Positions 9,302-17,700 of a stretch of DNA of 64,000 nt are shown piece after piece. The position numbers and the translations under genes are program-made. The notes under the pieces are model-generated. The model saw only the letters and a list, made by a program, of their open reading frames with translations, searched no databases and was not told where the DNA came from. Source of the DNA: DAIDKA01 sp035487155 (GTDB taxonomy: Bacteria; Pseudomonadota; Gammaproteobacteria; Steroidobacterales; Steroidobacteraceae); NCBI GenBank assembly GCA_035487155.1, contig DATHMK010000072.1, positions 21,177 to 85,176 of the forward strand, written 5' to 3'. Position 1 is the stretch's first letter; each line of letters begins with the position of its first letter.

Positions 9302-9763
9302 TCAGCCGCCGTGTTCGGCGTCTCGCAGCGCTCCATCCGTGGCATGGATCGCCGCGTCGATATGGCCAACGGCACGGTCACGAAGCCCACGTGTCATCGG
9401 ATCATCCTCTTCGCGCGCCACATCCGAGTGGACCTTGTGCAGCAGCTCCAGCGCCTTGTGCAGCCGGCCGGGGCGATTGTTGGGGACGTCCACCGTCGGA
9501 TGGTCCTCGATGTTCTTACCATCATCGATGGCGGCATGCTTGATTTCGCCAATCGCCTTGTCGATTTCCACGATCGCGACGTCCTCGTGGCCACTCACGC
9601 CCGCATCCCCGGGGCGATGCTGCAGCATCCAACGCGCGGCGCGCAGATCCGACAGGGCATGCAGGTAGGCCGGATGCTTGCCGGGAACATCCGCGTTGGC
9701 AGCAAAGGGCAGCGTCAGCGCCAGCAGCAGGGCCGCCAGCAGCGGTTTATGTGCAATCTTCAA
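9302..9763 (-). CDS. Hypothetical small periplasmic helical protein (153 aa)
   Basis: It starts MKIAHKPLLAALLLALTLPF with a clear Sec signal peptide (cleavage near ANA-DVPG). The mature part is mostly helical, with HPAYLHALSDLRAARWML, a GHEDVAIVEIDKAIGEIKHA segment and HKALELLHKVHSDV. It is rich in His and Asp. The pattern HP-x-L-x2-A followed later by G-H-x3-A-x3-(I/L)-D resembles the smaller exported protein at 31853-32125, so the two may be distant relatives. The minus-strand start has AGGAGAC-type purines upstream. It converges on the multicopper oxidase and the two share a bidirectional hairpin. Function unknown. Confidence 0.7.
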   Translation of the reverse strand: MKIAHKPLLAALLLALTLPFAANADVPGKHPAYLHALSDLRAARWMLQHRPGDAGVSGHEDVAIVEIDKAIGEIKHAAIDDGKNIEDHPTVDVPNNRPGRLHKALELLHKVHSDVAREEDDPMTRGLRDRAVGHIDAAIHATDGALRDAEHGG

Positions 9764-9932
9764 GAGCGTCTCCTTAGGTTTTCAAGTGAAGCAAGTGGCC
9801 GTGAGGCCCGATCCTGGTCGAAGCTTGTGTGTTGCTACAACGCCGGAGTCGACGCAATAGTGACAAACTCTTGCTGAATTTTTCGTCACGCTGCACAGTT
9901 GAAAGGGCGGCGTAAGCCTGGGAGTCCCTTGC

Positions 9933-11549
9933 ATGTTCCACCAGCTACTGACTCCGATTGCCGACAGTCTGGGCGCGTCCTTTTGCGTCGCGGTACTGCC
10001 AATCGTGGCCTTGGTGGTATTGCTGGGAGTACTGCGCCGCCCCGCATGGCAGGCGGCCTTGGCCGCATTGATCATTGCCTTCCTGATCGCCGTCGGGCCC
10101 TGGCATATGCCCCTGGAACCGGCCATTCAGTCCATGCTGAATGGCGCGACTTTCGCGCTCTGGCCGGTGATGTGGCTGGTATTCAACGGTCTGCTGCTCT
10201 ACAACATCGCGGTGCGCTCGGGCCGCTTTGAGGCCTTCCGCCAGTGGATGACCACCAATCTGCCCGATGACCGGCGCATCATGCTGGTGGTCATCGGATT
10301 CTGCTTCGGCGCCCTGCTCGAGGGTATCGCCGGCTTCGGTGCCCCCGTGGCCATCACCAGTTCGCTGCTGATCATGACCGGCTTTCCCGCCATGGAAGCC
10401 CTGGTCTTTGTATTGATATTCAACACCGCGCCCGTGGCCTTCGGCGCCCTGGGCATTCCAGTCACGGTGCTGGGCTCGGTGACCGGCCTTCCGGCCACCA
10501 CGGTTGCAGCGATGGTCGGGCGGCAGTTGCCCTTCATGGCGCTGATTCTGCCGTTCTACGTGACCGCACTGTATGGCGGTTGGCGCTCGGTGCGCAGCCT
10601 GTGGCCGGTGCTGCTGGTGGCCGGGGCCACTTTCGCGGCGGCTCAGTTCCTGGCCTCGAATTTCCTCGACTACACCCTCGCTGACGTGCTGTCCTCGCTG
10701 CTGTCGTTGGCGGCCACTTTGCTGTTCGTGAGAGTGTGGCGTCCGTCGGAGGATCCGGCCTATCGGATCAACACGCCCCGACCCGACATCTTGCAGGTAC
10801 CCGCCATCCCCGCCTGGCAGGGCTGGCTGCCATGGCTCATCATGACCGCGGTGGTCATCGCCTGGTCCTTCTTCGGCATTGCCGCCAAGGGTCAGCAGGC
10901 CATCGCCTGGCCGGGGCTGCACAATGTGATCGCCATAACCCTGTATCACGACAAACCCTACGCCGCGATCTGGTCCTTTCAACCCCTGGCGACGGGAACC
11001 GCGATCCTGATCACGGCCCTCTTCGTCGGCTTGCTGTTCCGCATCTGCGTGGGTGACTTCGCCTACTGCCTGATGCAGACATGTCGGCAGCTGTGGCTGG
11101 CGGTCCTCACGGTGGTGCTGATCGTTGCCGTTGCCTATCTGATGAACTATTCGGGCCTGGCGTACACCTTGGGCAAGGCCGCCGCCTCGACGCGCTATCT
11201 GTTCATCCTGCTCTCGCCCTTCCTGGGCTGGATTGCCGTCGCGCTCTCGGGCAGCGATACCTCGGGCAATGCGCTGTTTGGCAATCTGCAGGTGGTGGCG
11301 GCCCGGCAGCTGAACCTGAACCCGGTGCTGTTCGCGGCCACCAATTCCTCGGGCGGCGTCATGGGCAAGATGATCTCGCCGCAGAACATCGCCACCGGCG
11401 CGGCCGTCACGCAGCTGAAGGGCCAGGAAGGGGTGGTCTTTGCCCGCACCTTCATCCACAGCATCGTGTTCACCCTGATGCTGGTGGTCCTGGTGGTCCT
11501 GCAGCAATTCGTTTTCCCGGGCGTCATTCCGGCCGCCGCAGTCCCTTGA
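9933..11549 (+). CDS. lldP: L-lactate permease
   Basis: Inner-membrane carrier of 538 residues with about 12-14 hydrophobic segments. It carries the family signature GALLEGIAGFGAPVAITSSL (about residues 127-146), the WPVMWLVFNGLLLYNIAV block near the N-terminus, and GNLQVVAARQLNLNPVLFAA with NSSGGVMGKMISPQNI near the C-terminus. All are typical of LctP/LldP/GlcA carriers that import L-lactate, D-lactate or glycolate with protons. GGGAG lies about 12 bases before the ATG. No lactate dehydrogenase gene or LldR regulator is nearby, so it is a solitary transporter gene and the glycolate-type specificity cannot be excluded. Confidence 0.88.
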   Translation: MFHQLLTPIADSLGASFCVAVLPIVALVVLLGVLRRPAWQAALAALIIAFLIAVGPWHMPLEPAIQSMLNGATFALWPVMWLVFNGLLLYNIAVRSGRFEAFRQWMTTNLPDDRRIMLVVIGFCFGALLEGIAGFGAPVAITSSLLIMTGFPAMEALVFVLIFNTAPVAFGALGIPVTVLGSVTGLPATTVAAMVGRQLPFMALILPFYVTALYGGWRSVRSLWPVLLVAGATFAAAQFLASNFLDYTLADVLSSLLSLAATLLFVRVWRPSEDPAYRINTPRPDILQVPAIPAWQGWLPWLIMTAVVIAWSFFGIAAKGQQAIAWPGLHNVIAITLYHDKPYAAIWSFQPLATGTAILITALFVGLLFRICVGDFAYCLMQTCRQLWLAVLTVVLIVAVAYLMNYSGLAYTLGKAAASTRYLFILLSPFLGWIAVALSGSDTSGNALFGNLQVVAARQLNLNPVLFAATNSSGGVMGKMISPQNIATGAAVTQLKGQEGVVFARTFIHSIVFTLMLVVLVVLQQFVFPGVIPAAAVP

Positions 11550-11676
11550 GCCAGGGCCTGGTGCTCAGGAATGCACCGTGCATCACCCAATCTTCACAGT
11601 CCTGTCACAAGCCGGGATTCCGGCCCTGCTACCGTCGCAGGTGCTTGGATTGGGTCTCAATGTCGGGAGAAATTCG

Positions 11677-12375
11677 ATGAAGGCCGCCCTGCGCCCGAGG
11701 CATCTATTGGCTGCAGCTTTACTCGTTGGCGCCTTGCCGATGGCGGCGCATGCCACGGTGATCGCGACCTTTGATTGGGTACCGACCAGCGAAAATCCGC
11801 TCCAGGGGCAGCCGAGCACGGCCAGCGGCACCTTGCAATTGACCCTGGCGTCGTTTTCCCAGACCACTGGTTCGAATCCGACCAACTCGCCGAATTTCGC
11901 GCCCTACTATGCCAGCGGGACCGCCACGTCGGCCGACATCACCGCTTTTTCCTATACCGATGCGAATGGCCAATCCGTCAATCTGTCGAATCTGACCACC
12001 GATAGCTTTCAGACCTCGATCTGGGAGACCAGCGCTACCGATACGCCAGCCACGGGAGCGGCCGCCCCCTCACCACCCCCCAGCGGCTACTATCTGGTCA
12101 ACGGCTTCACGCTGTCCGGAACGACGGCACAGGGTAGCGGGTTCCAGATCGCGAACAATGTCGGAACCCCGGGCGCGACCTTCGCCAATGGTATCGGCAA
12201 TGCCGACAACACCTTCAATCTCAACGGGACTCATGCCGCCATCACCGATGGCGGCTACTGGGAACTGGCCTCCGTGACGCCCGTGCCGCTGCCGTCCGGG
12301 CTGCCACTGCTGCTCGCTGGTCTGGGAGCCCTCGGCTGGTCCCAGCGCCGCAGCAGACTGCCCGCAGCCTGCTGA
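11677..12375 (+). CDS. Secreted PEP-CTERM (VPLPA-type) anchored protein
   Basis: Exported 232-residue protein. The ATG at 11677 has GGGAGA 7-8 bases upstream and gives a clean signal peptide (LLAAALLVGALPMAAHA); the longer frame from 11578 is not needed. The mature part is Thr/Ser/Asn-rich with low complexity, as in extracellular matrix-type proteins. The C-terminus has the tripartite sorting signal: VTPVPLPSGLP, a hydrophobic helix (LLLAGLGALGWSQ) and a basic end (RRSRL). Such proteins are cleaved by an exosortase, which is not encoded in this window. Function beyond surface or matrix location is unknown. Confidence 0.75.
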   Translation: MKAALRPRHLLAAALLVGALPMAAHATVIATFDWVPTSENPLQGQPSTASGTLQLTLASFSQTTGSNPTNSPNFAPYYASGTATSADITAFSYTDANGQSVNLSNLTTDSFQTSIWETSATDTPATGAAAPSPPPSGYYLVNGFTLSGTTAQGSGFQIANNVGTPGATFANGIGNADNTFNLNGTHAAITDGGYWELASVTPVPLPSGLPLLLAGLGALGWSQRRSRLPAAC

Positions 12376-12485
12376 TACCCGAAAGCCGGCGGGGTCGGCG
12401 AACTCTGCGCTGCATTTCGGCTCCTATTAGTAACGCCCACTGTTAGCGGCTATAGTCACCGCCTCTGCTGCGGAGGAGCTGCCAT

Positions 12486-13694
12486 TTGAGCGCGAACATG
12501 ATGCAATGGCCGCGGGAAGCCACGCAGTTGCTCCCCGATCTGGTGCGCCTGCGGCGTGCCATTCATGCCGAGCCCGAGCTCGGCCTGCAGACGCCGCAAA
12601 CTGCCGCCAAGATCATGGCGGCCCTGAGCGGACTTCCCCTGGACTACCGTACGGGCCCCTCAACCAGTGGCATCGTCGCCGTATTGCACGGGGGTTGCGC
12701 CGGCCGCACGGTGCTGTTGCGGGGGGACATGGACGCCCTGCCCATGCACGAGGATACGGGGCTTGAGTTTGCCTCACGCAAGCCCGGCGCCATGCACGCC
12801 TGTGGCCATGACAGCCATGTCGCCATGCTCGTGGGAGCCGCGCGCCTGCTGTGCGCGCGTCGCCAGGAGCTTCCGGGGACCGTTCTGTTCATGTTCCAGC
12901 CCGGCGAGGAGGGCTGGCATGGCGCGCGCTACATGCTCGAGGACGGTCTGCTCGATCCGCTCCCGAATGCATCCTTCGCACTGCATGTCATGCCCAATGC
13001 ACCGCATGGTCTGTTCACCGGCCGCGACGGTCCGCTGCTGGCGTCCGCGGACACGATTCGTATCTCGATCACCGGTCGCGGCGGTCATGCGTCCATGCCG
13101 CACGATGCCTTGGATCCCATTCCGATTGCCTGCGAGATCGTTTCGGCGATTCAGACCTTCGTGACGCGCCGCATGCCGGCATTCGATCCGGTGGTGGTGA
13201 CCATCGCCCGCATCCAGGCGGGAACCACCGACAACGTCATCCCGGAAAGCGCCGCCATGCTGGGCACGATCCGCACCCTCTCGGCGGAGAATCGCGCCGC
13301 CGTCCAGGTCGGCCTGCGTACGCTGGCCGAAGGTATCGCCGCGGCCCATGGCGCAAGCGCCCGCGTCGAGTTTGAGTCCGGTTTCCCGGTGACCCGCTGC
13401 GACCCGCGTGCCGTGGCACTGGGACGTAGCGTCGTGGCCGAGCTGTATGGCGAGCAAAGCTGGCATGCGTTGGCCGCTCCGGTCATGGGGGCCGAGGACT
13501 TCTCGTACGTTCTGGAGAAAACCCCCGGTGCCATGTTCTTTTTGGGCGCGAGCGCCGCAGGCAGTGATTTTCGCAGCTGCTGCGGCCTGCATTCCAACCG
13601 GATGGTGATCGATGAAACCATCATGGCACGCGGCGCGGCGGTTCTCGCCGGCCTTGCCGACCGCTTTCTGAACGGCGGCGACGGCGCTTTCTAA
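12486..13694 (+). CDS. M20-family amidohydrolase (N-acyl-amino-acid/hippurate hydrolase-like)
   Basis: Metal-dependent amidohydrolase of 402 residues. The dinuclear metal site is visible: RGDMDALPM, HACGHDSH (C106, H108), QPGEEGWHGA (E141, E142), a His in ALHVMP, and GAEDFSYVLEKTPGAMFFLG near the C-terminus. A dimerisation lid domain starts near GRGGHASMPHDALDP. The TTG at 12486 is chosen because GGAGGAG lies seven bases before it; the first ATG (12498) would be too far from that site. There is no signal peptide, so the enzyme is cytosolic. It would remove acyl groups from amino acids or similar conjugates. Its stop overlaps the stop of the convergent regulator gene by four bases. Confidence 0.87.
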   Translation: MSANMMQWPREATQLLPDLVRLRRAIHAEPELGLQTPQTAAKIMAALSGLPLDYRTGPSTSGIVAVLHGGCAGRTVLLRGDMDALPMHEDTGLEFASRKPGAMHACGHDSHVAMLVGAARLLCARRQELPGTVLFMFQPGEEGWHGARYMLEDGLLDPLPNASFALHVMPNAPHGLFTGRDGPLLASADTIRISITGRGGHASMPHDALDPIPIACEIVSAIQTFVTRRMPAFDPVVVTIARIQAGTTDNVIPESAAMLGTIRTLSAENRAAVQVGLRTLAEGIAAAHGASARVEFESGFPVTRCDPRAVALGRSVVAELYGEQSWHALAAPVMGAEDFSYVLEKTPGAMFFLGASAAGSDFRSCCGLHSNRMVIDETIMARGAAVLAGLADRFLNGGDGAF

Positions 13695-16141
13695 GGTTCC
13701 ATCGCCGCGAATTCCCGCAGCAGCGCGGCTGCCTCGTTGGTGGCGTCTTCCTCGCGCCACTGCATGCCGGCGCTGCAGGCCGCCTCGTAGCCCGTGGCGC
13801 CCAGGGCCGTGCGCAGCTCCCGATTGGCCGCCTCGTTGTGCGGGATCCAGAAACAGAACAAAGGCGAGCCGCTGCGGCGGCGGATCTGTTCGGCGGCACT
13901 GAGCAGCCGGCAGGCGACCTGCGCCCTGCCCATCCTTTCAGCGATGTAGCCGCAGCCTTCAATGGAACCCGCCACACCGCGCCGGTGCCCCAGTCCCAGG
14001 GCATTGCGCATGGCCGCATGCCACTGCGCCGCTGCCGCGGCGTAGTTGCCGATGCGAAACAGGCCCAAGCCCAGATACATGTCGATGAAATGGTGCTGGT
14101 GAAAGTCGCCGCCGAGTTCCCGGACGGACTGCAAAGCCTCGAGGCTGCTGTGCGTCGCGCCTTCTGCCAGATACATCCAGCCGCGTATCAAACCGGCCAC
14201 CCCGCGCAGGATGTCATCGTCGAGCGCTTCGGCACTGCTTTGGACCATGGCCAGGTACTCCGCGATCCCGCTCCTGTGGCCGGCATGCAGCAGCCACAGC
14301 GCATAGTGGCCACTGGCATAGGCGGCCGTCCATTCATCTTTGACCTCGCGCGCAATGTCGGCCGCCTCCAGCAGCGCCGCATCCGGCGTCGACTTGTGCC
14401 CAAACAATCCGATCAGTCCGCGGCCCAGGAGCGCCTGCCCGCGCTCCTGGGTGCGCAGCGGAGGGTTCCTGGCGAGGGCCTGCTCGACCAGCCGTTTGCC
14501 AAGCAGATTGTTGCCATGGGCCTTGAAAAACAAGGCCAGGGAACCGTTGATCCGCAAGGCCGCCGCCGGATCCGCACCCGCCGTGACGGCATGGTCGCAG
14601 GCACTGATGATATTGCCCTGCTCACGCGTGAGCAGCACGACGCGCTCCTGCATCCGCCCACTCACCATGTCCTGGCGGGCCGCCGCGGCCATGCGCACGA
14701 TGTAGGAAAGATGGGCGTCACGCGCGCGGCCTTCATCACCCGAGGCCGCCAGTTGCTCCAGAGCGAATTCGCGCACGCTCTCCAGCAACCGATAGCGCGG
14801 CGGACTGACGCTTTGGTCGACCGTCACCAGAGATTTGTTGGCCAGCCCGCTCAGCAGGTCCACGGCCTGCTCCGGCGAGGTTTCAAAGGCCGACGCCAGA
14901 TCAATCGCCGCCTCCACGGTCCAGCCCTGCACGAACACGCCAAGCCAGGCGAGATAACGCTGCTCCTGAGGTGACAGCAACCGGTAGCTCCAGTCCATCA
15001 GCGCCACCAGATTGCGGTGCCGGTGATCGCGGCCGGCCGAATCACTGACCAGAAAACGGAACCGTTGGTCCAGTCTCTCGAGCACCTGTTGGGGCGAGAG
15101 CATCATGAAGCGCGCGGCGGCGAGCTCCAGCGCCAGCGGCATGCCATCAAGACGCTCGCAGATATCCACGACCGCCGGCGCATTGGCCGCGTGCAGTGCG
15201 AACTCAGGCTGCGCGTCCCGTACGCGCGCCAGCAGCAAACTGACGGCCGGCGCGGTCGCGACCTCTGCCAGTTCGGATTCGCCCTGCGGGTGGCGGATTC
15301 CGGGCAGCCCCAGCGGTGGCATGCGCAACAGGCGCTCGCCGATGAAGTTCAGCGGATGCCGCGAGGTCGCCAGGATCTTCAGCTGCCGAGTGCCGCGCAG
15401 CACTTCAATTACCTGCGAACCCAGCTGTGCCGATAACCGATCGCAGTTGTCCAGCACCAGCAAGGCGCGCCGATCGGCGAGCGCCTGGGTGATCCTCGGC
15501 AACAGCGAGGATCCGTCCGCGGGGGCAATCGACAGTGCGGCTGACAGCCCCTGCAGCCACTCCTCGGCACTCTCCAGGGGCGCCAGATCAAAGAACCACA
15601 CGCCATCCGGATAGTGGCCTGCCTGGGAGTGGGCGAACGCCAGCGCACACTGCGTTTTGCCCATGCCGCCGGTACCGACGATGGTCAGCGATCGAGCGTC
15701 GCTCAGCAGCGCATGCATTTGCGCCAGCTCCTGTTCGCGTCCCAGCAGCGATTGGATGCGGGCGGGCAGGTAAGCCGTCGCGGGCGGCCCGAAGCGCGCC
15801 AGCGAGCTCTCCGCCACCGGCTGGCTTTGTTCCAGGGGCCCGACGTACCGATATCCGGAACCGTGGACCGTCTGAATGAAGTTCGGCTCGCCCGCATCGT
15901 CAAGCAATGCGCGCCGCGCCAGGCCGATGACCCGGTTCAGAGTCGAAGGGGTGACATAGCGGTGGCCCCACACCGCATCCAGCAGCTGCTCGCGGCGCAA
16001 CAGCTGCCCCGGTCGCGACATGAGCTGCAGCAGAACCGCGAATACTTTCGGCTCCAGCACAACGTCCTTGCCGTCGCGGCTGAAGCGGCGATTGGCGGCA
16101 TCGAGCAGGCAATTGCCGCAGCGGTAGATGGTATTGTTCAA
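13691..16141 (-). CDS. Winged-helix transcriptional regulator with STAND/NB-ARC-type ATPase domain
   Basis: An 816-residue regulator. Residues 1-100 form an OmpR/PhoB-type winged helix (LEPKVFAVLLQLMSRPGQLL through FIQTVHGSGYRYVG). A P-loop ATPase follows, with Walker A GTGGMGKT (156-163) and Walker B ALLVLDNCD (D231), then a GMPLALELAAARF motif as in LuxR-like (MalT/AfsR) STAND proteins. The C-terminal third is helical and repeat-like, probably TPR-type. There is no receiver or membrane domain. Such proteins switch from ADP-bound to ATP-bound on ligand sensing. It is divergent from the secreted-protein gene at 16222 with 80 bases between, so it may regulate that operon. Confidence 0.82.
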   Translation of the reverse strand: MNNTIYRCGNCLLDAANRRFSRDGKDVVLEPKVFAVLLQLMSRPGQLLRREQLLDAVWGHRYVTPSTLNRVIGLARRALLDDAGEPNFIQTVHGSGYRYVGPLEQSQPVAESSLARFGPPATAYLPARIQSLLGREQELAQMHALLSDARSLTIVGTGGMGKTQCALAFAHSQAGHYPDGVWFFDLAPLESAEEWLQGLSAALSIAPADGSSLLPRITQALADRRALLVLDNCDRLSAQLGSQVIEVLRGTRQLKILATSRHPLNFIGERLLRMPPLGLPGIRHPQGESELAEVATAPAVSLLLARVRDAQPEFALHAANAPAVVDICERLDGMPLALELAAARFMMLSPQQVLERLDQRFRFLVSDSAGRDHRHRNLVALMDWSYRLLSPQEQRYLAWLGVFVQGWTVEAAIDLASAFETSPEQAVDLLSGLANKSLVTVDQSVSPPRYRLLESVREFALEQLAASGDEGRARDAHLSYIVRMAAAARQDMVSGRMQERVVLLTREQGNIISACDHAVTAGADPAAALRINGSLALFFKAHGNNLLGKRLVEQALARNPPLRTQERGQALLGRGLIGLFGHKSTPDAALLEAADIAREVKDEWTAAYASGHYALWLLHAGHRSGIAEYLAMVQSSAEALDDDILRGVAGLIRGWMYLAEGATHSSLEALQSVRELGGDFHQHHFIDMYLGLGLFRIGNYAAAAAQWHAAMRNALGLGHRRGVAGSIEGCGYIAERMGRAQVACRLLSAAEQIRRRSGSPLFCFWIPHNEAANRELRTALGATGYEAACSAGMQWREEDATNEAAALLREFAAMEP

Positions 16142-16221
16142 TCACTTTAGATTGCCAGTCGCTGCGGGGTGCCGCAAGCAAGCCGCGGATGTCGTAACAT
16201 GTCCGCAGAAGGAGAAGACCA

Positions 16222-16974
16222 ATGCGACAACTGCTGCGGTGGTTTAGCCTGGGTATGGGCGCTGTGGTGAGCGCCGTGGCGCTGGCGGCGCCATCGGACG
16301 TGGTCGACGGGCCACTGATCCGTCCGCCGGTCTCCTCAAGCGATGCGCGCGATCTGTCGGGCGTGTGGTTCATCCGCCTCTACAATCCTCAGATCAACTC
16401 CACCCTGGGCCGCCTGCCTCCCTTCACCGAACGCGGCAAGGCCGCATGGGATGCGCGCGTGAAGGCCGAAAAGGATGGTTCGCCCATCGCCGATGCCTCC
16501 TCCTACTGCTGGCCGCACGGGGTCCCGCGGGTGATGAACTCGCCCTATCCGCTGCAGATCATCCAGACCACAGGCGAGACCGTCATCGTTCATGAAGTGG
16601 CCCATAACGTGCGCCATATCTACATGGACCAGCCCCATGCGCAGAACCTGACCACGAGTTTCATGGGCGATTCGGTCGGGCATTGGGAAGGGGATACGCT
16701 GGTCGTCGACACCATCGGACTGAACGATCGCACCTGGATCGATGAGATCGGCGTGATCCACGGCAAGCAGCTGCATGTGATCGAGCGCATCCGCAAGATC
16801 GAGGGCGGTCACGCGCTTGAGAATCTGATCCGCATCGAGGACCCGGAATATTTCACGGAAGCCTGGTATGCGCGCATCACCTACGCCTGGCGCCCCGATC
16901 TGAGAATCGCCGAATACATCTGCGAAGAAAACAACCGCAACATGCCGGTCTCGGGCCATACGGCGGAGAAGTGA
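16222..16974 (+). CDS. Secreted protein of unknown function, first of two tandem paralogues
   Basis: A 250-residue protein with a signal peptide (cleavage near VALAAPS). AAGGAG precedes the ATG. Recognisable blocks are DLSGVWFI, CWPHGVPRVMNSPYPLQIIQ, VHEVAHNVRHIYMD, SVGHWEGDTLVVDTIGLNDR, ERIRKIEG and IEDPEYFTEAW. This block order occurs in proteins generally annotated as hypothetical in acidobacteria and soil gammaproteobacteria; I know no assigned function. HEVAH resembles an HExxH metal motif by chance or descent, but the paralogue has HEIHH at the same place, so a metal role is conceivable and unproven. Its stop overlaps the start of the next gene. Confidence 0.72.
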   Translation: MRQLLRWFSLGMGAVVSAVALAAPSDVVDGPLIRPPVSSSDARDLSGVWFIRLYNPQINSTLGRLPPFTERGKAAWDARVKAEKDGSPIADASSYCWPHGVPRVMNSPYPLQIIQTTGETVIVHEVAHNVRHIYMDQPHAQNLTTSFMGDSVGHWEGDTLVVDTIGLNDRTWIDEIGVIHGKQLHVIERIRKIEGGHALENLIRIEDPEYFTEAWYARITYAWRPDLRIAEYICEENNRNMPVSGHTAEK

Positions 16975-17690
16975 TGCGCCATTTCTGGTGTATGCGGGCG
17001 CTGCTCGCCGCCGTAGTTGCCGGCGTCGCCGGCGTGGCCGGCGCACAGGCCATCTATACACCGCCGCCTGCACAGAATTTCGCAGGCGTGTGGCTGATCC
17101 AGGGCGACCACTCGAGCATCAGGACGGTCGCTGGCAAACTGCCGCCGATGACCGGCGCCGCGGCGGCCCGGTACCGCGCCGCCCTCAAGGCCCGCAAGGC
17201 TGGCAAGCCCGACTTCGATTCCATCCAGACCTGCAAGCCGCACGGCTTCCCGCGCATCCTGTTCGCCGCCTATCCGATCGAGATTCTCCAGGAACCGGCC
17301 CAGGTCACCTTCATCCACGAGATTCATCACATGCCGCGGATGGTCTACCTGGACATGACGCTGCCGAAACTGGAGGACATGGATCCGAACTGGATGGGTC
17401 TGTCAGCCGGCCACTGGGACGGCGACACGCTCGCGGTGGAAAGTCAGGGTTTCAATGACCTGACCACACTGGACGCCGCGGGTCTGCCACATTCAACCCA
17501 GCTGCAGGTTGCCGAGCGGATCCGCAAGCTCGACGCGGATACGCTCGAGGATCTCATCACCATCACGGATCCGAATGACTATACGCAGCCCTGGAGCACT
17601 CGCGTGACTTACCGTCGCCAGCCGGGTGCGCGCCTCAAGGAATACGTCTGTACTGACTCCAATCCGGAGGCGAAGGCGCAAACGCCCTAG
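16974..17690 (+). CDS. Secreted protein of unknown function, second tandem paralogue
   Basis: Paralogue of the gene just upstream, about 238 residues. Its signal peptide ends near GVAGAQA. The same blocks occur in order: NFAGVWLIQGD, CKPHGFPRILFAAYPIEILQ, IHEIHHMPRMVYLDM, SAGHWDGDTLAVESQGFND, AERIRKLD and ITDPNDYTQPW. I chose ATG 16974, whose A is the last base of the upstream TGA; a GTG three bases earlier is possible. GGAGAAG ends just upstream. The arrangement indicates tandem duplication and co-translation. An aminopeptidase gene follows after ten bases, probably in the same transcript. Confidence 0.72.
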   Translation: MRHFWCMRALLAAVVAGVAGVAGAQAIYTPPPAQNFAGVWLIQGDHSSIRTVAGKLPPMTGAAAARYRAALKARKAGKPDFDSIQTCKPHGFPRILFAAYPIEILQEPAQVTFIHEIHHMPRMVYLDMTLPKLEDMDPNWMGLSAGHWDGDTLAVESQGFNDLTTLDAAGLPHSTQLQVAERIRKLDADTLEDLITITDPNDYTQPWSTRVTYRRQPGARLKEYVCTDSNPEAKAQTP

Positions 17691-17700
17691 GGGGCATTGC

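Noticed and set aside
9945..11507. A 520-residue antisense frame over the lactate permease.
   Set aside because: His/Gln/Arg-rich shadow of a clear permease gene.
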